DNA from: Alphaproteobacteria bacterium | Lineage (GTDB): Bacteria; Pseudomonadota; Alphaproteobacteria; UBA11136 | Direction of reading: 5' to 3' | NCBI GenBank assembly: GCA_016776635.1 | Contig: JADHSZ010000010.1 | Coordinates: forward strand, 1 to 49,721 | DNA: 49,721 bases | Shown here: positions 7,415 through 14,838 of the stretch, one piece after another | Position numbering within the stretch: position 1 is the first letter of the stretch | Layout of the letters: the number at the start of each line of letters is the position of its first letter | Translations under genes and position numbers: made by a program | Notes under the pieces: model-generated | Told to the model about the DNA's origin: nothing | Database searches by the model: none | What the model saw: only the letters and a program-made list of their open reading frames with translations

Positions 7415-7576
7415 TACAACGACATATCTACCTGAACGTGACGGCCCCTTGGGCCCACGTATAATTGCCGCCGCAACCCTTGCGGTGACTCAGGCCCGGC
7501 GTCATCACCGCGGGTGGCGCGTTCGGGCCAGATAAAAGGAGGGCCGCCTTTTTTGAAGGGCGGCCCTCGATTTTTA
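7415..7576 (+). ncRNA. Candidate structured small RNA between cysQ and sua5
   Basis: The 319-base gap between cysQ and sua5 has a promoter-like pair at 7380-7408 and a very strong intrinsic terminator at 7539-7575. Between them I can draw GGCCC-CTT-GGGCC (7443-7455), CCGCAA-CCC-TTGCGG (7471-7485) and a short CACC-GCG-GGTG hairpin near 7506. The predicted transcript would be about 160 nucleotides. I compared it by eye with 4.5S RNA (no GGAAG/GCAGCC core), tRNA and 6S RNA and found no match. The terminator might instead serve cysQ with a long 3' untranslated region. Confidence 0.35.
7539..7575 (+). terminator. Strong intrinsic terminator
   Basis: GAGGGCCGCC (7539-7548) pairs perfectly with GGCGGCCCTC (7559-7568), a ten-base GC-rich stem with a 10-base loop, followed by GATTTTT. 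It ends the candidate small RNA or the cysQ transcript and insulates sua5 downstream. Confidence 0.85.
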
Positions 7577-7659
7577 CAGTGCCCCGTCTTTCCTTACAGC
7601 CCTGACCTGCTGATGCGCTAGACTTGCATCCCGTTTCAACCACCGCCACGGAACGTCCC

Positions 7660-8667
7660 ATGCCGCAACACGATACTGCCGCCTCTTCGCCACCGCCCCT
7701 GGTCGCCCCCACCACCCCCAATGCGGAGGGAATCGCGCGCGCGGTGACGGCGCTGGATACGGGCCAACTGGTGGCTTTTCCCACCGAGACCGTCTATGGG
7801 CTGGGCGGTGACGCTACTTCCGATGCCGCCGTGGCCGCCATTTTCGAGGCCAAGGGACGGCCCCGTTTTAACCCGCTCATCGTCCATGTGGCGAACAGGG
7901 AGGCCGCCGAAGCCCTGGTGGATTTCCATGAGCACGCGCGCAAGCTGGCAGGGACCTTCTGGCCCGGAGCACTGACCCTGGTGCTGCCACGCCGCGACGA
8001 TTGCCCGGTATCGCTGTTGGCCAGCGCCGGACTCGAGAGCCTCGCCCTACGTGTGCCCGCCCATACGGTGGCGCTGGACCTGCTCGCCGCCTTCGCCCGC
8101 CCGGTGGCCGCGCCCAGCGCCAACCTCTCCGGTGCCGTCAGCCCCACCACCGCCGCTCATGTGGCCGGCTCCCTGGGCGATGCCGTCTCCCTCATCCTCG
8201 ACGGCGGGCCCTGTACCATCGGTCTCGAATCCACGGTCATCGACCTCACCGGAGATACGCCGGTTTTGCTGCGCCCCGGCGGCGTCACAGCCGAAGAGGT
8301 GGAAGCCGTCATCGGAGCTCTGGATCGTCCTGAAAACGATTCCGACGCCGCCCCCCAATCGCCGGGCCGTCTTCTGCAACACTACGCGCCGGAATGTCCG
8401 CTACGTCTCGACGCAGAAGACATCACTCCCGGCGAGGCCCTGCTTTCTTTCGGCCCCCACGCCATCAGCGGCGCGGCTACCGAGCTCAATCTCTCGCCGG
8501 TTGGCGATCTCACCGAAGCCGCGGCCAATTTGTTCGCCATGTTGCGCGAACTGGACAGCCCCGCCCATAGGGCCATCGCCGTCATGACGGTGCCCGGGAC
8601 CGGCCTTGGCCTCGCCATCAACGACCGCCTGCGCCGCGCCGCTGGTCCAAAAAAGCCCACCCCATGA
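7660..8667 (+). CDS. Threonylcarbamoyl-AMP synthase, two-domain Sua5/YwlC type
   Basis: A 335-residue protein. The N-terminal YrdC domain shows FPTETVYGLGG (near residue 45), EAKGRPRFNPLIVHV and RVPAHTVALDL, plus APSANLSG; a C-terminal Sua5 domain of about 120 residues follows from RLLQHYAPECPL. The enzyme makes threonylcarbamoyl-AMP from threonine, bicarbonate and ATP for t6A37 of ANN-decoding tRNAs. The ATG at 7660 is preferred over the upstream TTG at 7624. The stop overlaps the next start as ATGA, indicating coupling with the flavoprotein gene. Confidence 0.92.
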   Translation: MPQHDTAASSPPPLVAPTTPNAEGIARAVTALDTGQLVAFPTETVYGLGGDATSDAAVAAIFEAKGRPRFNPLIVHVANREAAEALVDFHEHARKLAGTFWPGALTLVLPRRDDCPVSLLASAGLESLALRVPAHTVALDLLAAFARPVAAPSANLSGAVSPTTAAHVAGSLGDAVSLILDGGPCTIGLESTVIDLTGDTPVLLRPGGVTAEEVEAVIGALDRPENDSDAAPQSPGRLLQHYAPECPLRLDAEDITPGEALLSFGPHAISGAATELNLSPVGDLTEAAANLFAMLRELDSPAHRAIAVMTVPGTGLGLAINDRLRRAAGPKKPTP

Positions 8668-10115
8668 GCGCGCCGCCCCCCGACGCCCACGCCACCCCGA
8701 CGCCCGAGCTTCTCCAGGCCTTAAAGGATGCCGTCGGCGAAAAGGGCTGGAGCGACGATCCCCGGGACATGGCTCCCCATCTGGTGGACCAGCGCGGCCT
8801 CTATCACGGCGCCACGGCCCTGATGCTGCGCCCGGCCACCGTGGAGGAGGTGGCGGATTGCGTGCGCCTGTGCGCGGAAGCCCGGGTGCCCATCGTGCCC
8901 CAGGGTGGCAATACAGGGCTGGTGGGCGGTGCGGTTCCCTTCGAACATGGCGGCGAAATTCTGCTCTGCCTGTCGCGCATGAACCGCATCCGCGAGCTCG
9001 ACGCGGTGAATCACACCATGACCGCGGAGGCGGGATGTATCCTGGAAACCGTGCAAACCGCCGCCCGCGACGCCGAGCGCTATTTCCCGCTTTCTCTGGG
9101 CGCCCAGGGAAGCTGCCAGATCGGCGGTAACATGGCGACCAACGCCGGCGGCTGCGCGGTGCTGCGTTACGGCCATATGCGTGAACTGGTGTTGGGGATC
9201 GAGGCGGTGCTGCCCGACGGCCGCATCTACAAGGGGCTTAAATCCCTGCGCAAGGACAACAGCGGCTACGACCTCAACCAGCTCCTCATCGGCTCGGAAG
9301 GCACGCTGGGAATCATCACTGCGGGAGTGCTGAAACTCTTTCCGCCACCGGTGGAACGGCACACGGCTTTTGCCGGCGTCGCCAGCCCCCAGGCCGCCCT
9401 CGATCTCTTCTCCCGCGCCCGCGAGACCTTGGGCGACGCCGTCACCGCCTTCGAACTGATGCCGCGAATCGCGCTCGATTTCGTGCTCGCCCATATTCCC
9501 GGAACCCGCGATCCGCTGGCCGCGCCCCAGCCCTTCTATGTGCTCTGCGAAGCCACCGCCACGCGCCGCGATTCCGCCTTGGCCGACGCCCTCCACGCCC
9601 TGCTGGAAACGGCGATGGATGACGGGCTGGTGGGTGACGCCACGGTGGCCGCTGGGGAAACCCAGGCGAGCGCCCTGTGGAAGCTGCGCGAGAGCGTGCC
9701 CGAGGCCCAGAAACACGAAGGCGGCAGCATCAAGCACGATATCTCGGTGCCCATCGCCGCCCTGCCCGCTTTCATGGACCGGGCCTGCGAGCGCGTGACG
9801 GCGCTGATCCCCGGTGTCCGGGTGGTGGCCTTCGGCCATGTGGGCGACGGTAATATCCATTTCAATCTGAGCCAGCCAAAGGACGCCGAGCGCGAGGCCT
9901 TCCTCGCGCGCTGGGACGAAGCCAGCCGGATGGTCCATGACACGGTGGTGGAGATGAATGGCAGCATCAGCGCCGAGCACGGCATCGGGCGGCTTAAACG
10001 CGAGGAACTGGTGCGACTCGCCGATCCGCTGGAGCTGGAACAGATGCGCGCCATCAAGCGCGCTCTCGATCCCCACAACATCATGAACCCGGGCAAGCTG
10101 GTGCTGCCCGGCTGA
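8664..10115 (+). CDS. FAD-linked oxidoreductase, GlcD/D-2-hydroxyglutarate dehydrogenase family
   Basis: A 483-residue two-domain flavoprotein. The FAD-binding PCMH domain shows VPQGGNTGLVGGAVP (near 75-90), GSCQIGGNMATNAGG and GSEGTLGIITAGVLKLFP; the C-terminal domain shows AFGHVGDGNIHFN with the active-site histidines, and SAEHGIGRLK near the end. This is the pattern of D-2-hydroxyglutarate and D-lactate dehydrogenases that pass electrons to a carrier. Length and motifs fit the D-2-hydroxyglutarate branch best, but the substrate is inference. Translation is coupled to sua5 by the ATGA overlap. Confidence 0.88.
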   Translation: MSAPPPDAHATPTPELLQALKDAVGEKGWSDDPRDMAPHLVDQRGLYHGATALMLRPATVEEVADCVRLCAEARVPIVPQGGNTGLVGGAVPFEHGGEILLCLSRMNRIRELDAVNHTMTAEAGCILETVQTAARDAERYFPLSLGAQGSCQIGGNMATNAGGCAVLRYGHMRELVLGIEAVLPDGRIYKGLKSLRKDNSGYDLNQLLIGSEGTLGIITAGVLKLFPPPVERHTAFAGVASPQAALDLFSRARETLGDAVTAFELMPRIALDFVLAHIPGTRDPLAAPQPFYVLCEATATRRDSALADALHALLETAMDDGLVGDATVAAGETQASALWKLRESVPEAQKHEGGSIKHDISVPIAALPAFMDRACERVTALIPGVRVVAFGHVGDGNIHFNLSQPKDAEREAFLARWDEASRMVHDTVVEMNGSISAEHGIGRLKREELVRLADPLELEQMRAIKRALDPHNIMNPGKLVLPG

Positions 10116-10128
10116 GGAAATTCAGACT

Positions 10129-10794
10129 ATGTCACGAGAAACCCTGCCCCTCACGCCGCGTCTCCACGACTATCTCCTCTCGGTAGGCCTGCGCGACCAC
10201 CCGGTTCTGAAACGGCTCGCTGCCGAGAGCGACGCCCTGGCCGATGCCAATATGCGGATCGGCCCCGAACAGGCCGCCTTCATGGCCCTGCTGGTGGAGC
10301 TCATGGGTGCCAAACACTGCCTCGAGATCGGTGTCTTCACCGGCTATTCCTCCCTCGCCGTGGCTCTCGCTTTGCCTGCCGACGGGCGGATCGTGGCCTG
10401 CGATACCAGCGAGGAATGGACGGCCATAGCACGGCGCTACTGGGCCGAGGCCGGTGTGGAAGACAAGATCGACCTGCGTCTGGCCCCGGCCCTGGAAACC
10501 CTGGACGCCCTGCTCGCCGAAGGCGCGGCGAACAGTTTCGACTTTTCCTTCATCGATGCCGACAAAAGCGAATACGCCGCCTATTACGAGCGGGTGCTGA
10601 ACCTGCTGCGTCCCGGCGGGCTCATGGTGGTGGATAATGTGCTGTGCGGCGGCAGGGTCGCGGACAGCGCCGATACCTCCGCCGACACGCTGTCGCGGCG
10701 CGACTTCAACGCCGCCCTCCACCAGGATGAACGTATTTCTCTCTCCATGATTCCCGTGGCCGACGGTCTGACCCTGGCCGTGAAGCGGTCGTAA
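10129..10794 (+). CDS. SAM-dependent O-methyltransferase (caffeoyl-CoA OMT family)
   Basis: A 221-residue class I methyltransferase. Motif I reads LEIGVFTGYSSLAVALALP, followed by the acidic strand VACDTSEEW, then FSFIDADKSEYAAYYE with the metal-binding aspartates and GGLMVVDNVLCGG. Family members transfer a methyl group to catechol-type hydroxyls in a divalent-metal-dependent way. The gene begins 13 bases after the flavoprotein gene with GAGGAAA upstream, so it is probably in the same transcript. The natural substrate cannot be read from sequence. Confidence 0.88.
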   Translation: MSRETLPLTPRLHDYLLSVGLRDHPVLKRLAAESDALADANMRIGPEQAAFMALLVELMGAKHCLEIGVFTGYSSLAVALALPADGRIVACDTSEEWTAIARRYWAEAGVEDKIDLRLAPALETLDALLAEGAANSFDFSFIDADKSEYAAYYERVLNLLRPGGLMVVDNVLCGGRVADSADTSADTLSRRDFNAALHQDERISLSMIPVADGLTLAVKRS

Positions 10795-10831
10795 GCTGAC
10801 CGGACCCGTAATTTAGAGTAGAATAGCTCTC

Positions 10832-11866
10832 ATGGACCAACCCATGCCCAATCCCCCGCCCAACTCCATGACAGACACAGACGCCTTCGCCCCCTTCGTG
10901 CGCATTCTCGGGCGCGGCCCCGGCAAGTCCCGTGCCTTGACCCGCGACGAGGCCCGCGACGCCATGACCCTGATTCTCGAGGACAGAGTGGCCCCGGAAC
11001 AGCTCGGCGCTTTCCTCATGCTCATGCGCTATCGCCGCGAAACGGCCGAAGAACTGGCGGGCTTCGTGGAGGCCGCGCGGGCCTTGTCGCCACCCCTGCC
11101 CGAGGGCGCGCCGGATGTGGATCTCGACTGGCCTTCCTATGCCGACCGCCATAAACAGCTCCCCTGGTTCGTGCTCTCGGCCCTGCTGCTGGCGAAAAAC
11201 GGCGTCACCATCGCCATGCACGGCATCGCCGGCCAGGAAGAGGACTGCGCCCCCACCACCCGCGCCGCACTGGCCCATCTCGGCGTTACGCCCTGCGCCT
11301 CACTGGAAGACGCCGCCGCAAGGCTGGCCCGTGAGCCTCTGGTCTATTTGCCGCTGGAGAATTTCGCTCCGCAACTCGAGGCGCTCTTCGCCCTGCGGCC
11401 CCTGTTTTCCCTGCGCTCGCCGGTGAACAGCTTCGCCCGCGCCTTAAACCCCCTGGGCGCGCGGGCGCATATGACCGGCGTCTTTCATCCTGACTTCCGT
11501 GACCTCCACCGCGACACCTCCCGCCTCACCGGCCAAGCCTGCGCGGGGGTGTTCAAGGGCGGCGGCGGCGAGGCCCAGCGCAATCCGCTGAAGCCCTGCC
11601 TCGTGGTCACGGTTCATGACGGCGTCGACGGGGAAGAGGAATGGCCGGCACTGGCCCAAGGCAAGGCCTATGACTGGCGCGGCGAAGCTTATGACGCAGC
11701 CCGACTTTCGGCCCTGTGGAAGGGTGAGTTGGAGAATCCCGTCGCCACCGCCGCCGTCACCGGCAGCGCGGCGCTGGCGCTGAAACTTCTGGGCCGCGCC
11801 AAAACCGTCAGCGAAGCCGACGCCATGGCGCAACGGATGTGGGCCGAGCGCCCGCCCCTCCATTAA
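10832..11866 (+). CDS. TrpD2/YbiB-like protein (anthranilate phosphoribosyltransferase fold)
   Basis: A 344-residue homologue of the nucleoside-phosphorylase/TrpD fold: RILGRGPGKSRALTRDEARDAM opens the helical domain and FALRPLFSLRSPVNSFARALNPL matches the TrpD2 (YbiB) branch. The glycine-rich PRPP-binding loop of true TrpD is not evident, and no trp genes are nearby, so tryptophan synthesis is unlikely. E. coli YbiB is reported to bind nucleic acid. I found no LexA-type GTTC-N7-GTTC box upstream. Start: ATG at 10832 is used; in-frame ATGs at 10844 and 10868 are possible. Confidence 0.8.
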   Translation: MDQPMPNPPPNSMTDTDAFAPFVRILGRGPGKSRALTRDEARDAMTLILEDRVAPEQLGAFLMLMRYRRETAEELAGFVEAARALSPPLPEGAPDVDLDWPSYADRHKQLPWFVLSALLLAKNGVTIAMHGIAGQEEDCAPTTRAALAHLGVTPCASLEDAAARLAREPLVYLPLENFAPQLEALFALRPLFSLRSPVNSFARALNPLGARAHMTGVFHPDFRDLHRDTSRLTGQACAGVFKGGGGEAQRNPLKPCLVVTVHDGVDGEEEWPALAQGKAYDWRGEAYDAARLSALWKGELENPVATAAVTGSAALALKLLGRAKTVSEADAMAQRMWAERPPLH

Positions 11867-11878
11867 CCGGAGCCCCCC

Positions 11879-12346
11879 ATGACCAATGACATCACCGCCC
11901 GCCTCGAGGAACTGGGCATCACCCTGCCCCAACTCTCCGCCCCCCTCGCCAATTACGTTCCCAACCTGATCTCGGACGGAAATCTTTACATCTCCGGGCA
12001 ATTGCCCATGGCCGACGGCGCGGTCACGTACGCGGGCCGTCTCGGCGCGGAACTGGATGTGGAGGCGGGTCAGGCGGCGGCGCGGCTCTGCGCCGTCAAT
12101 ATTTTAGCCCAGGCAAGCGCGGCGCTCGACGGCGATCTCGACCGCATCAAACGGCTGGTGAGGCTGGGCGGATTCGTGGCCGCCACGGCGGAATTTAGCG
12201 ATCACCCCAAGGTCATCAACGGCGCCTCGGACCTGATGGTGGAGGTGTTCGGCAAGGCCGGACGCCATACCCGGATCGCGGCGGGATGCGCCTCGCTGCC
12301 GCTGGGTGCGGCGGTTGAAATCGACGCCCTGTTCGAGGTGGGGTGA
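11879..12346 (+). CDS. RidA family protein (YjgF/YER057c/UK114)
   Basis: A 155-residue RidA-fold protein in the longer subfamily. Visible elements are NYVPNLISDGNLYISGQLP, AARLCAVNILAQASAALDGDLDRI, RLGGFVAA and ARIAAGCASLPLGAAVEIDAL-like C-terminus. Canonical RidA hydrolyses reactive enamine/imine intermediates using a conserved arginine near the C-terminus; in this subfamily the usual IEIDAIA ending is replaced by VEIDALF and an arginine precedes (HTRIAAG), so deaminase activity is plausible. GGAG precedes the ATG. It follows the TrpD2-like gene by 12 bases and is probably the last gene of this plus-strand run. Confidence 0.88.
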   Translation: MTNDITARLEELGITLPQLSAPLANYVPNLISDGNLYISGQLPMADGAVTYAGRLGAELDVEAGQAAARLCAVNILAQASAALDGDLDRIKRLVRLGGFVAATAEFSDHPKVINGASDLMVEVFGKAGRHTRIAAGCASLPLGAAVEIDALFEVG

Positions 12347-12400
12347 GTAATCATCCCACGAAGTCTCTCCATGGGGCATCAGGGGAAATTCCTGAACATG

Positions 12401-12865
12401 CTACGTTGGGCACGCATCTAATCCATAGGCCGCGCGTAAAATATTAAGCAAATTATGGATTTCACCATTATTGTCGTCTTTATTTTCTGTACCACCTGCA
12501 GCATTTTCGCGTGAGATTATTTGTAGGAGAGAGTTCAGCCTGACAACAGCATATCGAACCTCAGGCCATCTTTTTCCATTTCTAAAGCCACCCCCCAACA
12601 AGCGGTATTTTCGCATTAATCCAAAAAAGCTTATATCCAAAAACCTCCTATCAAGAGCCTCGTGTTGGGCTAATAACCATATTTCCATGGACGGTTGGGC
12701 ATCGTTAGAGCAGGCAGGTTCAAGTGCCATAAGCCTGCCGGTAATTTCCACTCGGTACGCACTTGTTCCAGGAGACCGGAGAACGTCTACACCCCATGCC
12801 GCCAAAGGACCAACGACAGCGGCAACAACGGCTGATGCTAAAACTATCTTTATCCAGTTAGGCAT
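12401..12865 (-). CDS. Unknown membrane-anchored protein, last gene of a small envelope cassette
   Basis: A 154-residue protein that I do not recognise. Residues 5-28 (WIKIVLASAVVAAVVGPLAA) form an N-terminal membrane helix; the remainder is a mixed charged domain with EIWLLAQHEALDRRFLDI and VRYAVVRLNSLLQII. Probably anchored in the inner membrane with a soluble domain. AGGAGCTAGGAT precedes the ATG. Composition is AT-richer than the RidA gene it converges with. It lies 35 bases downstream of the 110-residue membrane gene and is read in the same direction. Confidence 0.7.
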   Translation of the reverse strand: MPNWIKIVLASAVVAAVVGPLAAWGVDVLRSPGTSAYRVEITGRLMALEPACSNDAQPSMEIWLLAQHEALDRRFLDISFFGLMRKYRLLGGGFRNGKRWPEVRYAVVRLNSLLQIISRENAAGGTENKDDNNGEIHNLLNILRAAYGLDACPT

Positions 12866-12900
12866 ATCCTAGCTCCTAATAAACTCTCACTATGAATCCC

Positions 12901-13233
12901 CTACTTCCCCTTCTGGATTCCCTTCGAGACCACATAGCTGCCACCGCTGATGCCCAGCAATGCCCACACACCCGTGGGAATTTCTGGGAATTTTGGGTTT
13001 ATCCCAGTCAGGCTGTTTATCACCAGAAGCACCAGGCTTACGGCGATAACGAAGGTGAAAATCAGAAACTGGAACCGCGACAGGCTGGCCTGGCCGTTTG
13101 CCTCGCTGATGAGGTGGCTGAGGTCGATTTTACCGGAATAGATTTTCATCAGCACGATCAGCCCCAGAAGACCGATGAACAGAACAGCTATCCATCCTGA
13201 AAAAAGAGCTAAATTATTAATGTCTTGAGTCAT
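12901..13233 (-). CDS. Small two- or three-helix membrane protein, paralogue of the next gene
   Basis: A 110-residue membrane protein: helix 1 at about 9-29 (ALFSGWIAVLFIGLLGLIVL), a soluble loop, helix 2 at about 53-72 (FQFLIFTFVIAVSLVLLVIN), and a hydrophobic C-terminal stretch beginning FPEIPTGVWALLGISGGSYV. The pattern loop-S-x-x-R-x-Q-FLIFT, then FPEIP, then a Gly-rich ending with K is shared with the 108-residue protein at 13279-13605, so the two are paralogues. AGGGGGATT lies before the ATG. Function unknown. Confidence 0.78.
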   Translation of the reverse strand: MTQDINNLALFSGWIAVLFIGLLGLIVLMKIYSGKIDLSHLISEANGQASLSRFQFLIFTFVIAVSLVLLVINSLTGINPKFPEIPTGVWALLGISGGSYVVSKGIQKGK

Positions 13234-13278
13234 CTTTTAATCCCCCTGATTAATCCAACCGTCCCTGGAAGAACGGCA

Positions 13279-13605
13279 TCACTTAAAGAACTTCGTATAG
13301 GATTTACCCCCCAGATAGAGGGCCTGACTGCCGCCAACAAGCCACAGAAGCTCCGGCGGCACCTCTGGAAACCCGTGCCCTCCGGCCTGAACCTGTCCCA
13401 CAGTCTGGGTCAGATAGGCAACGGCCCCCATGACCGTAAAGAGAAGCAGCTGCACCCGCGCCGGGCTCACCGTTCCGGTCTGCTTGTCGCACAGAAGACC
13501 CTTGGTATTGATGCCCCCCGAGAGCATCTTGAAGACCACAATCGCGGCCAGAGCCGCGATTAAAAACCAGATTTCAAACGTCAGAACATCAATCATCTGC
13601 GTCAT
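13279..13605 (-). CDS. Small membrane protein, paralogue of the preceding entry
   Basis: A 108-residue protein with helix 1 at about 9-28 (TFEIWFLIAALAAIVVFKML), helix 2 at about 52-68 (VQLLLFTVMGAVAYLTQ), then FPEVPPELLWLVGGSQALYLG and a Lys-rich end. It aligns end to end with its neighbour at 12901-13233 (S-P-A-R-V-Q-LLLFT versus S-L-S-R-F-Q-FLIFT; FPEVP versus FPEIP). The start at 13605 overlaps, as ATGA, the stop of a ten-codon frame that has its own ribosome-binding site; translation may be coupled to that mini-frame. The longer in-frame upstream reading lacks support. Confidence 0.75.
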   Translation of the reverse strand: MTQMIDVLTFEIWFLIAALAAIVVFKMLSGGINTKGLLCDKQTGTVSPARVQLLLFTVMGAVAYLTQTVGQVQAGGHGFPEVPPELLWLVGGSQALYLGGKSYTKFFK

Positions 13606-13634
13606 GAAACGGTGTCCATGTCTTTGTTGTTCAT
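13602..13634 (-). CDS. Ten-residue leader-like frame overlapping the membrane gene
   Basis: ATG at 13634 reads MNNKDMDTVS and stops in an ATGA overlap with the start at 13605. GAGGA lies eight bases before this ATG, whereas the following gene has no ribosome-binding site of its own. A coupling leader is the simplest explanation; a functional peptide is not shown. Confidence 0.35.
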   Translation of the reverse strand: MNNKDMDTVS

Positions 13635-13676
13635 CCCAGTCCTCAGAGAAATTAATTCCCTTTTTCTCAAAACCCG

Positions 13677-14015
13677 TTAGACGGGAATGATGGCCCCGGC
13701 AGCCTTTCCAATGGCGCCCCAAACCACTTCCACAATGGCATTCCAAACTTTTTCTATGGTTACCAACACCAACCCACGAAGTGTGTTGGCGAAGTTCTTG
13801 ATATCGTCCTCAAGACTTTCAAGAAAAAATTCCCGGGTATTGTCGGTTATATCCCCGCTGGCGATCCCTTCCGCAATGAACTTGGCTTGCTTTGCCATTG
13901 CCTCAAGCCGGTCTTCAGAATACCCCCGCAATTCGGTTACATCTTTTTTTAAAACTCCGGTCGCTGCGGTTTTGATATCCGCGACCAATTGATTGACATC
14001 AAGTACAGACATCAT
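13677..14015 (-). CDS. Unknown small protein with amphipathic or membrane C-terminus
   Basis: A 112-residue protein that I do not recognise. The first 75 residues are charged helices (VNQLVADIKTAATGVLKKD, YSEDRLEAMAKQAKFIAEG); the last 35 (LRGLVLVTIEKVWNAIVEVV, then WGAIGKAAGAIIPV) are hydrophobic and Gly/Ala-rich, compatible with a membrane-inserting or amphipathic helix pair. GGGAGGAA stands directly before ATGATG. It follows the lipoprotein gene by seven bases, clearly the same transcript. Confidence 0.75.
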   Translation of the reverse strand: MMSVLDVNQLVADIKTAATGVLKKDVTELRGYSEDRLEAMAKQAKFIAEGIASGDITDNTREFFLESLEDDIKNFANTLRGLVLVTIEKVWNAIVEVVWGAIGKAAGAIIPV

Positions 14016-14022
14016 TTCCTCC

Positions 14023-14556
14023 CTAGCGTTTCAGCCAGTTTTCATATGTCAGAGCATCCTTAAGAAAGTTATTCATGAATCCGTGAAACCCTTTAACCTC
14101 CGTAGCGGTCAAGCCACTAGACTGTTGGAGTTCACGCATTTTTTCCGTTTGCTTGATAAGATTTGCGACTGATCCGATTGTTGGAGCCTGAAGGAATTTT
14201 TCGATATCTTTCGGGTTTGCATCCGCTTCGTCATGGAAAATGCTTGCAAACGGTGATTGCGGCATCGGACGGGCTTCAAGCTTTCTCTTTAGCGCTTTAA
14301 GACTGACAAGAAGATCGTCGTAGGCGGGCTTAGCTTTATCGAAATCCGTCTTGGATGCTGGTTTGTCGTCTGGAACCGTCTTCGTGAAGAGCGCTTCCAC
14401 CTGTTTATTTATTCCATCTAGATCCTTGAGAATCGATTCGCTTGGATCAGGGGCCAGTTTCACGGCGCATGCTGCAAGCAATAACAGCACGGCCACGGAA
14501 GAAAACACGCCCACCAGATGGAACCGGACAGACTTCCGCGTATCGTGATTCTGCAT
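14023..14556 (-). CDS. Putative lipoprotein, first gene of the small envelope cassette
   Basis: A 177-residue protein. Residues 15-30 form a hydrophobic signal ending in LLLLAAC, a good lipobox, so Cys30 is the probable lipidated residue. The following Ala-Val suggests outer-membrane sorting rather than inner-membrane retention. The mature part is mainly helical and charged, with no family that I recognise. TAGGGGGG is the ribosome-binding site. A promoter and a Fur-like box lie upstream. The cassette reads lipoprotein, amphipathic protein, membrane protein, paralogous membrane protein, anchored protein. Confidence 0.78.
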   Translation of the reverse strand: MQNHDTRKSVRFHLVGVFSSVAVLLLLAACAVKLAPDPSESILKDLDGINKQVEALFTKTVPDDKPASKTDFDKAKPAYDDLLVSLKALKRKLEARPMPQSPFASIFHDEADANPKDIEKFLQAPTIGSVANLIKQTEKMRELQQSSGLTATEVKGFHGFMNNFLKDALTYENWLKR

Positions 14557-14635
14557 GATTCCCCCCTATTGCCTGCCACAAATTAAAGCGGCACAGACAC
14601 GGCACAACGTTTACAGGCAGAACATTAAGCTCAAT

Positions 14636-14665
14636 ATTATGAGAATGCGAGTCATTATTAGTTAA
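14636..14665 (-). promoter_or_regulatory. Promoter of the small envelope cassette with a Fur-like box
   Basis: On the minus strand TTAACT (14660-14665) and CATAAT (14636-14641) are 18 bases apart. The spacer holds GAGAAT-GCGAGT-CATTAT (14641-14658 on plus), which matches 14 of 18 positions of three Fur hexamers of the GATAAT-GATAAT-CATTAT type. Iron-dependent repression is inference; the middle hexamer is weak. Confidence 0.35.
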
Positions 14666-14760
14666 TACTACTGTAGGTTTTAGGGAATTATCCTGTTGTT
14701 CCCTTGGCGCCCCGGTCATGAATGCAGCCCAAATCCTCACCCCTTAAAAGGAATATTTTC

Positions 14761-14790
14761 TTGACATTCCCCAAATCATAGGAATATTAT
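14761..14790 (+). promoter_or_regulatory. Sigma-70-like promoter for the terminase-like gene, with flanking direct repeats
   Basis: A perfect TTGACA (14761-14766) and TATTAT (14785-14790) stand 18 bases apart. AGGAATATT occurs at 14749-14757 and again at 14780-14788, a 31-base spacing equal to three helical turns, so a repressor could bridge the promoter. Confidence 0.6.
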
Positions 14791-14838
14791 CTGATTTTCA
14801 CCCTCCCAAATGCCCGACAACCCGAAAGCGCCGCCCCC

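Noticed and set aside
7415..7576. 4.5S, 6S or tRNA identity for the candidate RNA
   Set aside because: No SRP core (GGAAG near GCAGCC), no cloverleaf with CCA end and no 6S-like large closing stem could be drawn.
8721..10076. Long antisense frame of 451 codons opposite the GlcD-type gene
   Set aside because: It mirrors the codon periodicity of a GC-rich gene with clear FAD-binding motifs on the other strand; its translation shows no recognisable family.
10795..10831. LexA box (GTTC-N7-GTTC) before the TrpD2/YbiB-like gene
   Set aside because: No such pair is present in the spacer, so SOS control is not supported here.
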